Positions 53,414 to 61,873 of a stretch of 64,000 nt of DNA are shown piece after piece (position 1 is the first letter of the stretch; each line of letters starts with the position of its first letter). Origin of the DNA: Novosphingobium profundi (lineage in GTDB: Bacteria; Pseudomonadota; Alphaproteobacteria; Sphingomonadales; Sphingomonadaceae); NCBI RefSeq assembly GCF_020524485.1, contig NZ_JAIVLF010000001.1:1-64000 (forward strand), written 5' to 3'. The translations under genes were made by a program, and so were the position numbers. The notes under the pieces were generated by a model. The model was given only the letters and a program-made list of their open reading frames with translations. It did not search any database and was not told the DNA's origin.

Positions 53414-53477
53414 TCTTCCCACTCGCGAATCACAGGCGGGAGCGGCGTGGCCGCGTCCGCGCGATTGGGGAGAGACC

Positions 53478-54002
53478 ATGGCGCAGATCCGTTCCGAAAG
53501 GCGGCCTTCGGGTGGCTTCGATGCTGGCCGCAGGCGTATGCTTGGCTTTCTGGGCAGCGCGCTGGCAAGCGGTGTGCTGGCGGCCTGCGGGGCGCAGGAA
53601 GCCGATGCCAAGACCTACCCGGTGCAGCTCACCAAGGCGCAGTGGAAGGCACGGTTGACCCCGCTCGAGTACCGCATCCTGCGTGAAGGGGCGACTGAAC
53701 GGGCGGGCTCGTCCCCGCTCGACACGGAAAAGCGGCGCGGCATCTTCGCCTGTGCGGGGTGCGACCACCACCTCTTCGATTCGGCCACCAAGTACGACAG
53801 CCGCACCGGCTGGCCCAGTTTCTGGCGCCCGCTGCCCGGCGCTATCGGCACCTCCACCGACCACAAGATCGGCTATCCGCGCACCGAGGTTCACTGCGCG
53901 CGCTGCGGCGGGCACCTGGGCCATGTCTTCAACGACGGGCCGCGGCCGACTGGCAAGCGCTATTGCATGAACGGGGCGGCGATGCGCTTTATTCCGCGTT
54001 GA
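53478..54002 (+). CDS. msrB: Exported peptide-methionine (R)-S-oxide reductase
   Basis: This 174-aa protein is preceded by a signal region GRRRMLGFLGSALASGVLAA and C, which looks like a Tat and/or lipoprotein signal (LAAC lipobox). The MsrB domain has two zinc CxxC sites (CAGC, CARC), GWPSFW, and the catalytic Cys in KRYCMNGAAMRF. It reduces methionine-R-sulfoxide in periplasmic or membrane-tethered proteins. No msrA is nearby. It overlaps the convergent MFS gene by 14 bases. Confidence 0.93.
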   Translation: MAQIRSERRPSGGFDAGRRRMLGFLGSALASGVLAACGAQEADAKTYPVQLTKAQWKARLTPLEYRILREGATERAGSSPLDTEKRRGIFACAGCDHHLFDSATKYDSRTGWPSFWRPLPGAIGTSTDHKIGYPRTEVHCARCGGHLGHVFNDGPRPTGKRYCMNGAAMRFIPR

Positions 54003-55224
54003 TCGGCGGCTTGGGTACGCCGGAGACGGCGGGAGCGAGCGGCTGCACGAAGGCAAGCCGTACGGCAATGGTAAGGGCCAGAGCGATCAGGCTTCCTGCA
54101 AACAGGGCGACCCCACCCCAGCCCGCGTGGGTCCAGGCATACCCGCCCGCCGATCCCAGGACGCTCGATCCCATGTAATAGCCGAAAAGGTAGCTCGCGG
54201 TACCTTGCGCGCGGGCCTCGCGCGCGCGGCGTCCAACCCACGAGGAGGCGACCGCGTGGGCGGCGAAGAAGGCCACGGTGACGACCCCGATCCCTGCGAT
54301 CACGAGGGGAAGGGCCTGAGCGCACGTCAGCGCGATCCCGAAGAGGAAGAGGACGAGCGGGGGCCACAGCGCGCGGCGCGGGCCAAGCTTTCCCGAGACA
54401 TGGCCTGCCATCGCGGAACTTGCCGAGCCGAGCAGGTAGAGGAGGAAGATGAGGCCGACCTCACCCTGCGAGAGCGCATAGGGCGCGGCCAGCAGGCGGT
54501 AGCCCGCGTAGTTGTAGACCGAGATGAAGGCGCCCATCAGCAGGAAGGCGACAAGGAACAGCCAGGGCAGCGCGGTGTCGGCAAAGAGCCCGGCGAAGCC
54601 CTTGGCATAGCCCGTCAGCGACTGGCGGCGCGGCGTGAACTGGCGCGAGTGGGGGAGGATGCGCCAGAAGACGAGTGCAAGGACCAGTGCGGCAAGGCCC
54701 GTCGCGCCCAGCGCCGTGCGCCAGCCCCACCATTCGGCGAGCAGGCTGACGAGCAGGCGCCCGCTCATTCCGCCCACGGCAGACCCTGCGATATAAAGCC
54801 CCATCGCGCGCCCGACAGCGGCGTCCTCCACTTCCTCGCTGATATAGGCCATGGCGACGGCCGGGACGCCTGCCAGCGCGATCCCGCACACGAGGCGCAG
54901 CGCCAGAAGGCTGTGCCATCCGGGCAGGAGCCCGAGCGGGGCCGTCAGGACGGCGGCGCCCAGCAGGGAGCCTATCATCATGCCCCGCCGCCCGATGCGC
55001 TCCGAGATCATGCCCGCCACCAGCAGCACGAAGGCCATCGGGCCCGTTGCGAGCGAGACCGCCAGGCTCGCCTCCTCGGCGTTGAGGCCATAGTCGGCGC
55101 TGAACTGCGGGAGCAGCGGCTGGGTGCAGTAGAGCAGCGCGAAAGTGGACAGCCCGGCAAACAGCATGGCCGCGCACAGGCGGCGGTAAGCCCCTGTTCC
55201 GGGGGAGATCTTGGCCTGGGTCAT
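53989..55224 (-). CDS. MFS transporter (YnfM-like)
   Basis: This 411-aa, 12-helix protein contains LYCTQPLLPQFSADYGLNAE, ISERIGRRGMMIGSLL (loop 2-3) and a second half with YLLGSASSAMAGHVSGKLGP. The YnfM group exports dipeptide, arabinose or drugs. The substrate is not determinable from the sequence. Confidence 0.87.
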   Translation of the reverse strand: MTQAKISPGTGAYRRLCAAMLFAGLSTFALLYCTQPLLPQFSADYGLNAEEASLAVSLATGPMAFVLLVAGMISERIGRRGMMIGSLLGAAVLTAPLGLLPGWHSLLALRLVCGIALAGVPAVAMAYISEEVEDAAVGRAMGLYIAGSAVGGMSGRLLVSLLAEWWGWRTALGATGLAALVLALVFWRILPHSRQFTPRRQSLTGYAKGFAGLFADTALPWLFLVAFLLMGAFISVYNYAGYRLLAAPYALSQGEVGLIFLLYLLGSASSAMAGHVSGKLGPRRALWPPLVLFLFGIALTCAQALPLVIAGIGVVTVAFFAAHAVASSWVGRRAREARAQGTASYLFGYYMGSSVLGSAGGYAWTHAGWGGVALFAGSLIALALTIAVRLAFVQPLAPAVSGVPKPPINAE

Positions 55225-55354
55225 TGCCCCTTCCTATGGGGACGGGGCCAGGGCGGCGCAAGGCGAAGCGCGCCGAAGGCTTCAGGACGGCGGACCAGTG
55301 TGAGCGGCGTCTCCACCGCGTGGGGTCACAAGTTGTGGTCCGCCGTCCCGCTCC

Positions 55355-55693
55355 TCAGGTCCCGGTCGCGCGGGCGGTGGGCACGTCCATCCCGGCACGC
55401 TCGAGGATCTGGGAGACACTGCGCTGGGTGGCCGCGATGGGCGCCCCGGCGACGAGGTTGGCAAAGCGCTGGCGCTCGGCGGCGATGCGCTCGGCAAGGT
55501 CGCCTGTGGGCACGAAGTCGTCGATTTCCTGGCGCGTGACTGCCCCTTGCGTCTCGAGCAGGTATTCGGTGACGATCTGGCGGTCGCGCTGGATCCACAC
55601 CTCGCTCATCAGGGCCATGACCATGCGCGCGACGTCGGTGACGCTTTCGGGGCCCAGATAGTCGGGGCCGGTGTCGGTCTTGGGGGTGTTCAT
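55355..55693 (-). CDS. Hypothetical protein coupled to methyltransferase
   Basis: This 112-aa soluble protein is mostly helical (VTDVARMVMALMSEVWIQRD, then LAERIAAERQRFANLVAG). No motif is recognised. Its ATG overlaps the TGA of the methyltransferase gene (ATGA), so it probably acts with it. Confidence 0.6.
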   Translation of the reverse strand: MNTPKTDTGPDYLGPESVTDVARMVMALMSEVWIQRDRQIVTEYLLETQGAVTRQEIDDFVPTGDLAERIAAERQRFANLVAGAPIAATQRSVSQILERAGMDVPTARATGT

Positions 55694-56874
55694 GCCTGGG
55701 CCTCCACAGCGGTGCTCTCGGGTTTGCGGGCGCGGGTGATCCAGGGGTACTGGTCCTGCCCGATGGCGTAGGATTCCACGGCTTCGAAGCCGGCCTCCTC
55801 CAGCATCGCATCGAGGCTCTCGTGCAGCACGGGCGAGAAGAAGGGTTCCTCGCGGTGGAGCGTGTCCCAGTCGAGGATGACGGCGTGGAACATCGAGACC
55901 GCGCGGAACGGAGGCGGGTCGGAAATCACGATGTCCGCGCCCGGCTTCATGATGCGGAACAGCTCGGCAAAGAGCGCGCGGTTGGCCTTGGGTGGCAGTT
56001 CATGGTGCAGGGCATAGGTGATGACCCCGTCGAAGCTGGCGTCGGCCTCCCCGGTATCGGTCGCGCAGTCGGCCTGCTTGAGGTGGACCGGAAAGCCGAA
56101 GCGGGCGGCCATGCGCGCGCCGTTCTTCAGCAGCAGGGGGGAAAGGTCGGCGCCGTGCAGTTCGGCCTCGGGAAAGACGCTGTGGACGGCCTTGAGCGTC
56201 GAGACCCCGCCGCAGCCCGGCTCGTAGATGCGCGCGTAGCTGTCCTTGGGGAACTGGCGGATGGTCTTGAGGCGCTGGCCGACGATGTCATCGCCGATGC
56301 CGACCGCCGCGTAGCCGCCCTTGCTGAAGACGTAAGGGCCCACGCCAAAGGCAAAGAGCGCGCCGTAAAGGTCATAGCCATCCCAGCCACCTGGCTCCAG
56401 GTGCCACTCGATGGGGGCGAACCAGGCGGGGATGGCAAGGTCTTCGGCCAGAGTCAGCGATCCTGCTTCCGGGGCCGCATCCGAGCCTTGCGCCATCGCC
56501 GCGTCATAGGCCAGGAACTCGGCGCGCCGTTCCTCGATGGCGGGGATGCCGCGGTTGAAGTTCTCCTCGGCGACGTAGCGCTGGAAGAAGCGTTCGAGGC
56601 GGTAGATCGCATCGCCCTCGCACACGGTGCGGGCCTTGGCGATACGCTCGCGCTCGGAAAAGGCGGGGGTGGCGGAGGCGTGGTCCTCGCCCAGCATGCG
56701 CCCTTGCGGGTTCTCCTCGAAGTTGGCGGCGGCCATCGGGCGCAGCGTGCCCGAGGAGAAGGTCTGGATCGCGCCCAGGATCTCCAGCCCGGCGCGTCCG
56801 CGCTGCGAGAGCGCGAAAGTCGGGGCGGCACCTTCCTTGAGGGAGCCATCGTCAAGGCGGGTTAGGAATGTCAT
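55690..56874 (-). CDS. Class I SAM-dependent methyltransferase (large, N-terminal extension)
   Basis: This 394-aa protein has an N-terminal helical region (residues 1-200) and a C-terminal SAM fold: YEPGCGGVSTLKAVHSVFPE, ELHGADLSPLLL, FDGVITYALHHELPP and FRIMKPGADIVISDPPPFRA. It resembles natural-product O- or C-methyltransferases with a dimerisation domain. It lies in a minus-strand run with an NTF2-like and a TonB-receptor gene. Confidence 0.8.
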   Translation of the reverse strand: MTFLTRLDDGSLKEGAAPTFALSQRGRAGLEILGAIQTFSSGTLRPMAAANFEENPQGRMLGEDHASATPAFSERERIAKARTVCEGDAIYRLERFFQRYVAEENFNRGIPAIEERRAEFLAYDAAMAQGSDAAPEAGSLTLAEDLAIPAWFAPIEWHLEPGGWDGYDLYGALFAFGVGPYVFSKGGYAAVGIGDDIVGQRLKTIRQFPKDSYARIYEPGCGGVSTLKAVHSVFPEAELHGADLSPLLLKNGARMAARFGFPVHLKQADCATDTGEADASFDGVITYALHHELPPKANRALFAELFRIMKPGADIVISDPPPFRAVSMFHAVILDWDTLHREEPFFSPVLHESLDAMLEEAGFEAVESYAIGQDQYPWITRARKPESTAVEAQA

Positions 56875-56911
56875 CGGCTAGCCTCCACAGGGCAGGGGAT
56901 GGGGGAATGTC

Positions 56912-57409
56912 TCATGAGTGTTCGGGCCGCTCGGGCCGGGCGCGGGCCATGCCGCCCAGAACCTTCCACTCGCCCTTCTCGCGCACCCAGCTGTGGGTGA
57001 CCTCGAAGCGCTCGTCGACAGGCGTGCCATCGGCCAGCCGGGTGCGGTGGGTGTGGTAGTAGATGACCGCGAATTCGCCATGGAGAGCTAGGTCGAGGAA
57101 GGTCATCTCGAGCGCTTCAAGCGTCTTGCCCGCCATGCGCTGGCCGGTCTCCTCAAGCCCCTCGTTGCCCTTGGGAAGGGGCGAATAGGGCGGCCAGGCC
57201 TTGTAGCCCTGCGCCGTGCTGGCAAGGTAGATCGAAAGATCGCCCTTTGCCCGGCCGTTGTAGATCGCCAGTTCGCGTTCCCAGATTGCCTCCTTCGCGG
57301 CCTGCCAGGCGGCATCGGAAGGGGGCTGGGCTGCGGCCAGGTGCGGTGCGGCAAGGCCGGCCAGAAGGAGGCCGGACAGGGCCAGTCGGGTCAAGCGGCG
57401 GAGTTTCAC
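56912..57409 (-). CDS. Secreted NTF2/SnoaL-like protein
   Basis: This 165-aa protein has a signal peptide (LTRLALSGLLLAGLAAPHLA, then AAQ) and a DUF4440/SnoaL-like cone fold, with WERELAIYNGRAKGDLSIYL and HSWVREKGEWKVLGGMARAR. Such proteins bind or isomerise small ligands. Between methyltransferase and receptor genes it probably belongs to the same pathway. Confidence 0.72.
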   Translation of the reverse strand: MKLRRLTRLALSGLLLAGLAAPHLAAAQPPSDAAWQAAKEAIWERELAIYNGRAKGDLSIYLASTAQGYKAWPPYSPLPKGNEGLEETGQRMAGKTLEALEMTFLDLALHGEFAVIYYHTHRTRLADGTPVDERFEVTHSWVREKGEWKVLGGMARARPERPEHS

Positions 57410-57521
57410 GCGCTCTCCTGTGTCGGGGAGGGGATGTGGGGGAGAGGCAAGGCTCCCGGCCCGCCACCGGGAAGGCTTGGGGCCTCCTTGGGTAGCGGGC
57501 GCGGGTCCCTTGCGTGGGGGA

Positions 57522-59921
57522 TCAGTAGTCGAAGGTCAGGGTCACGCCGAAGGTGCGGCGATCGCCCAGGTTGACGTTGTACTGGAAGATCGAGGGCACC
57601 ACGAACGAGGCCTCGGCGTACTTCTCGTCAAGCAGGTTCTTCACCCAGAAGAAGCCCTTCCAGCGATCCGCACTGACACCGACGCGGGCGTTGGTGAGGA
57701 AGTAGGCCGCGGTCGAGGCGGTATTGGTCTCGTCCACGTACATCTTGCCGCGGTAGATCTCGTCGGCGCCCATGAAGAAGTCGAGGCTATCGTTGACAGG
57801 CGTGCGGTAGTCGAAACCGAAGGTGCCCTGGAACTGCGGCACGTTGCCGAGGTAGTTGCCCGCGACATTGCCATCTGTGCGGCACACGATGTCATCGCAG
57901 GTGCTGCTGGCGGTGGGCGCGACCGCGCCGTCCTTGGCCGTCGCGTGCTGCCAGGCAAAGGAGCCGTTGAGCGTGAGCGGGGTCGAGACGCGGTAGTTGG
58001 CGGTCAGCTCCACACCGTAGGATTCGGCCGAGCCACCGCTGATGTAGGCGCCGGGCACCGCACCGCCGCCTTGCGTCGAATCGACAGGGGGCACGTAGTT
58101 TGCGGGCGGCGCGCTGATCTGGCGCTTCTGCCAGTCGATGTAGAAGGCCGCCAGCGAGTAGTTGAAGCGGTTGTTGAACAGCGAGCCCTTGGTGCCGACC
58201 TCGTAGGTCCAGTTCACTTCCTCGCCGTAGGCGCGCTCCTCGGGCAGCAGTTCGACCGAGCCGGTGACGTAGCCGTTGAAGCCGCCCGCCTTCACGCCCT
58301 TGGCCGCGCTCGCGTAGAACATCATGTCCATGCTCGGCTCGTAGCGGATCGAAAAGCGCGGGGTGAGGTTGTTGTAGTCGGCCTCCAGCGCGGGCAGATC
58401 GGGGGTCTGCATGTCGATGGTGGAAAGCTCGGTGTGGGTGTAGCGCGCCTCGGCACCGAGCGTGAGCTGGTCGTCGAGGAGCTTGAGGCCGACGCGGCCA
58501 TATCCGGAGTCGATCTTGTAGTTGGTGCGCCGGTTGTTGAACAGGATCACCCCGCCATCGTCGAGCGGGTCCCAGTTGTCGCTGAGGACCGGACCACCCG
58601 GCTGCATGCCCAGGCGCAGGCCGAAGAGGAAGGCGTCCGAGGTCTTGGAGCGGAAGTAGCCGAAGTCGAAGGTGAAGGGACCGCCGTTGTCGAAGGCAAG
58701 GCGCGCGTCGTGGCTGGTGTACTTCATCAGCCCCGCCTCGCGCTGCATCGAGAACGTCGGCGACTGGCCCGGCAGGCGGAAGGAGCTTTCATCGAGGTAG
58801 TACGAGTTGCTTGCAAAGCTCGACTGCTCGATGCCCTCGCCGCGCACGCGCCCGAAGTCGTAGTTGAAGGTCCAGTCGGGCGAGAAGGCGTACTCGGCCG
58901 CGACGTGGTACATCTCGGTCTTGGCGCGCATGCCCGGCTGGGGCGCGGCGAAGAGGCCGTCGGGATAGTGGTCCGCGTTCTCGCCCGAGCGCTTGCCCGC
59001 CGGGCTGCTCGGCAGGTTGCCGCACCACAAGTAGGGGCTGCCGTTCGAGCCGACCGCGCCGCAGTTGAGCTGGTCCTCGCGCAAGTTCCCATCGATGGTG
59101 TAGAAGGCGCGGATCTTCTCGTTGCGGGTCAGGCGGTAGTAAGTGCCGGTGATCGCCATGCCATCGGTCGGCGTCAGCTTGAGCGAGGCGGAGAAGTTGC
59201 GGCGCTTGTAGCCTCCGAAGTCGGCCATGCCGCTCGAGCCCGCGCCCGGAAAATTGTTCTTCCACACGCCGTCGAAGTCGGCCGTGGCGTAGTAGATCCG
59301 GCCCGAGAGGATGCCCGGAACGATCGGCCCGCCGACAGCGGCGCGCACGTCCGTATAGCCCCCGTTGCCGACCGAGGCGCGGCCGCTGGCGTGCAGTTCG
59401 TCGGTGGGTTCATTGAGCACGTAGTTGATCGCGCCCGAGAACGTGTTCTGGCCGTAGAGCGCGCTCTGCGGGCCCTTCACGACCTCGATGCGCTGGACGT
59501 CGCCCAGCTGCGAATCGACCATGTAGCCGCGCTGCAGGTAGATCCCGTCGATGAACACGCCGGTGTTGCCCACCGCGTTCTGCACGTTGGTCTGCGAGAG
59601 GCCGCGGATGACCGCGTTGCCATTGAACTTGGAGAGGAAGTCGGTGAAGCGCAGGCCCGGCGTGTAGTTCGCAATGTCCTGGAGGTCGGTCACGCCCTTT
59701 TCGGCCATGTCCTTCGAGGAGATCGCGGCGATCGAAAGCGGCACGTCCTGCAGGCGCTCCTCGGTGCGGCGCGCGGTGACGATGATGTCGCCCGAAGCCG
59801 GTGCGCTCCGCACGCTTTCGGCGCTCTGTGCGCTCGCGGTGCCCGGGGCGCTGGCCAGCAGCGCGGCGGTGCAGATGCTTGAAAGAAGCGCGCTCGTACG
59901 CACGATGTGATGACGGGCCAT
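57522..59921 (-). CDS. TonB-dependent outer membrane receptor
   Basis: This 799-aa protein has a signal peptide (SALLSSICTAALLASAPGTA), a TonB-box-like region (GDIIVTARRTEERLQDVPLS), the plug domain (GVTDLQDIANYTPGLRF, IRGLSQTN, VKGPQSALYGQNTF) and a 22-strand barrel ending LGDRRTFGVTLTFDY. The consensus fits the sphingomonad receptors for organic substrates rather than siderophore-only types. It is divergent from the esterase gene. Confidence 0.92.
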   Translation of the reverse strand: MARHHIVRTSALLSSICTAALLASAPGTASAQSAESVRSAPASGDIIVTARRTEERLQDVPLSIAAISSKDMAEKGVTDLQDIANYTPGLRFTDFLSKFNGNAVIRGLSQTNVQNAVGNTGVFIDGIYLQRGYMVDSQLGDVQRIEVVKGPQSALYGQNTFSGAINYVLNEPTDELHASGRASVGNGGYTDVRAAVGGPIVPGILSGRIYYATADFDGVWKNNFPGAGSSGMADFGGYKRRNFSASLKLTPTDGMAITGTYYRLTRNEKIRAFYTIDGNLREDQLNCGAVGSNGSPYLWCGNLPSSPAGKRSGENADHYPDGLFAAPQPGMRAKTEMYHVAAEYAFSPDWTFNYDFGRVRGEGIEQSSFASNSYYLDESSFRLPGQSPTFSMQREAGLMKYTSHDARLAFDNGGPFTFDFGYFRSKTSDAFLFGLRLGMQPGGPVLSDNWDPLDDGGVILFNNRRTNYKIDSGYGRVGLKLLDDQLTLGAEARYTHTELSTIDMQTPDLPALEADYNNLTPRFSIRYEPSMDMMFYASAAKGVKAGGFNGYVTGSVELLPEERAYGEEVNWTYEVGTKGSLFNNRFNYSLAAFYIDWQKRQISAPPANYVPPVDSTQGGGAVPGAYISGGSAESYGVELTANYRVSTPLTLNGSFAWQHATAKDGAVAPTASSTCDDIVCRTDGNVAGNYLGNVPQFQGTFGFDYRTPVNDSLDFFMGADEIYRGKMYVDETNTASTAAYFLTNARVGVSADRWKGFFWVKNLLDEKYAEASFVVPSIFQYNVNLGDRRTFGVTLTFDY

Positions 59922-60020
59922 GCCCACTACCCCCTGTTTCTTGTGAACCCCATTTGCGCGGTGCCCGCCGTTGCCGGATGCGCCGCGTGTTTCATGGGTA
60001 AGGGGAGGATGGGCCTCACC

Positions 60021-60035
60021 CGAACTGCAAGTTCG
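60021..60035. promoter_or_regulatory. Palindrome between receptor and esterase genes
   Basis: CGAACT-GCA-AGTTCG is a perfect inverted repeat (6-bp arms) in the 245-base divergent region. It is a candidate operator; no regulator gene is adjacent. Confidence 0.4.
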
Positions 60036-60166
60036 AGGCGTGTTCAAGGGATGAACATGGCGCCCCCAGCCCCGTGACCTGGCCCGGGGGAGGCGGAAGA
60101 AAGGGATGTGTCACAGCGCCTTGCCTTTGGGCGGGCGCCCCTTTCGGCCATTCCAGGAGCCTGCCC

Positions 60167-61867
60167 ATGCCCTCTCGCCGCGATGCCCTTAGCGCCGGTC
60201 TTCTCCTGTCCGGAGGGCTGGCGCTGGCCCCGTCCGCCGGGGCAGCAGCGGCGTCTTCCGGCGTGCGCTCCGGTACGGGAGCCGGTCCGGGCACCGCCTC
60301 CACGCTGACGACGCCCGCAGGGCTCGTGGTCGAGACCACGGGCGGGCGCGTGCGCGGCTACGAGCGCCGTGGCATCGCGACCTTCAAGGGCATCCCTTAT
60401 GGGGCCGACACCGGGGGCGAGGGGCGCTTTCTGCCCCCGCGCAAGGTCGATCCCTGGCCCGGCACGCGCCTGTGCCTGGTGCCCGGCGCGATCTGCCCGC
60501 AGGCCGGCGAGGGGCCCTCGGCCAGCCCGATGGCCTTCCTCAATCCCGGCACGCCTTCGGTCGAGAGCGAGGACTGCCTCAACCTCAATGTCTGGACGCC
60601 CGGCACGGGCGCGGGCACGGGAAAGCGCCCGGTCATGGTGTGGATCCACGGGGGCAACTATTCGACCGGATCGAGCCTTGCCATCCGCGCGACCGATGGT
60701 GAGGCGCTGGCCCGGCGCGGCGACGTGGTGGTGGTCTCGGTCAACCACCGTCTCAACGCGTTGGGCTATCTGGATCTGGGCGCGCTGGGCACCGATCCGG
60801 ATTTTGCCGCTTCGGGCAATGCGGGGATGCTGGATCTTGTCCTGGCGCTTGAATGGGTGCGGGACAATATTGCGCAGTTTGGCGGGGATCCGGGCAACGT
60901 CACGATCTTCGGCCAGTCGGGCGGCGGGCTCAAGGTGACGACGCTCTGCGCGATGCCTGCGGCCAGGGGCCTGTTTCACAAGGCCATCGCGCAGAGCGGT
61001 TCGATCCGCCAGCTGTTCGGCCGCGAGATGACCGAGCCCCTGGCGCGCGGGCTCCTCTCCCAGCTGGACGTACAGGTGGACAACCTGCGGCAACTCCAGT
61101 CGCTCCCGCTCGCGCAAGTGCAGGCCGCCGCGCAGGCCGCGCAAGGGCAGTGGTTCGCCAAGGCGAAGCCGGGCGAGATCTGGCATCTTGTCGGCTGGGC
61201 CCCGGTGCGCGACGGCGCGATCATTCCCGCCGATCCCTATAGCGCGCAAGGCCGGGCGCTCAGCGCCGATATCCCGCTCATGGTGGGGACCGTGCGCCAC
61301 GAATTCTGCCTGACGATGTTCACGCTGGAGGCGGAGAAGCGCACCTGGGCGGATCTGCGCGAGGGGATCGGGGCGGCGTTCCGCGATCCCGCTCCGCTGA
61401 TCGCGGCCTACCGCGCGGCCCATCCGGAGGAAAAGCCGGTCGGCCTTCAGGCGATGATGTCGGCGGACAGCTTCAACCGCCACAACGCGCTGGAACAGGC
61501 GCGAGGGCAGTCGGCCGCAGGCGGGGCGCCCGCTTTCCTCTACCGCTTCGACTGGATCACCCCGCAGTTCGACGGCGCGCCGCGCGCCTACCACTGCAGC
61601 GAGCTGCCGCTGGTCTTCGACAGCCTCGACATCGCGCCCGAGGCGGCGGGCACGGGGCCACGCGCGAAGGCCATGGCCGCGAACGCGGCCGATGCCTGGA
61701 TCGCCTTTGCCCGTAGCGGAAATCCCTCGCATGCAGGGATCGGGACGTGGGCGCCGCTGTCCTCACCGCAGGATGCCGCGACCATGGTGTTCGACGACAC
61801 CTGCCGGATGGAGCGGCAGAATACCGATCTCATCGCGCGCATGCGCGACCATGCGCTCTGGCTTTAG
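60167..61867 (+). CDS. Type-B carboxylesterase with Tat-type signal
   Basis: This 566-aa protein starts MPSRRDALSAGLLLSGGLAL with a twin-arginine motif and AxA cleavage site. The catalytic Ser is in FGQSGGGLK (usually GESAG), with NVWTPGT, WIHGGNYSTGSS for the oxyanion region and HCSELPLVF for the His. It hydrolyses esters in the periplasm, perhaps of the receptor's cargo. AGGAGC precedes the ATG at 60167. Confidence 0.88.
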   Translation: MPSRRDALSAGLLLSGGLALAPSAGAAAASSGVRSGTGAGPGTASTLTTPAGLVVETTGGRVRGYERRGIATFKGIPYGADTGGEGRFLPPRKVDPWPGTRLCLVPGAICPQAGEGPSASPMAFLNPGTPSVESEDCLNLNVWTPGTGAGTGKRPVMVWIHGGNYSTGSSLAIRATDGEALARRGDVVVVSVNHRLNALGYLDLGALGTDPDFAASGNAGMLDLVLALEWVRDNIAQFGGDPGNVTIFGQSGGGLKVTTLCAMPAARGLFHKAIAQSGSIRQLFGREMTEPLARGLLSQLDVQVDNLRQLQSLPLAQVQAAAQAAQGQWFAKAKPGEIWHLVGWAPVRDGAIIPADPYSAQGRALSADIPLMVGTVRHEFCLTMFTLEAEKRTWADLREGIGAAFRDPAPLIAAYRAAHPEEKPVGLQAMMSADSFNRHNALEQARGQSAAGGAPAFLYRFDWITPQFDGAPRAYHCSELPLVFDSLDIAPEAAGTGPRAKAMAANAADAWIAFARSGNPSHAGIGTWAPLSSPQDAATMVFDDTCRMERQNTDLIARMRDHALWL

Positions 61868-61873
61868 GCCGCG

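Noticed and set aside
57420..59882. 820-codon plus-strand open frame
   Set aside because: It is antisense to a well-supported TonB-dependent receptor and rich in Arg/Ala/Val with no recognisable domain.
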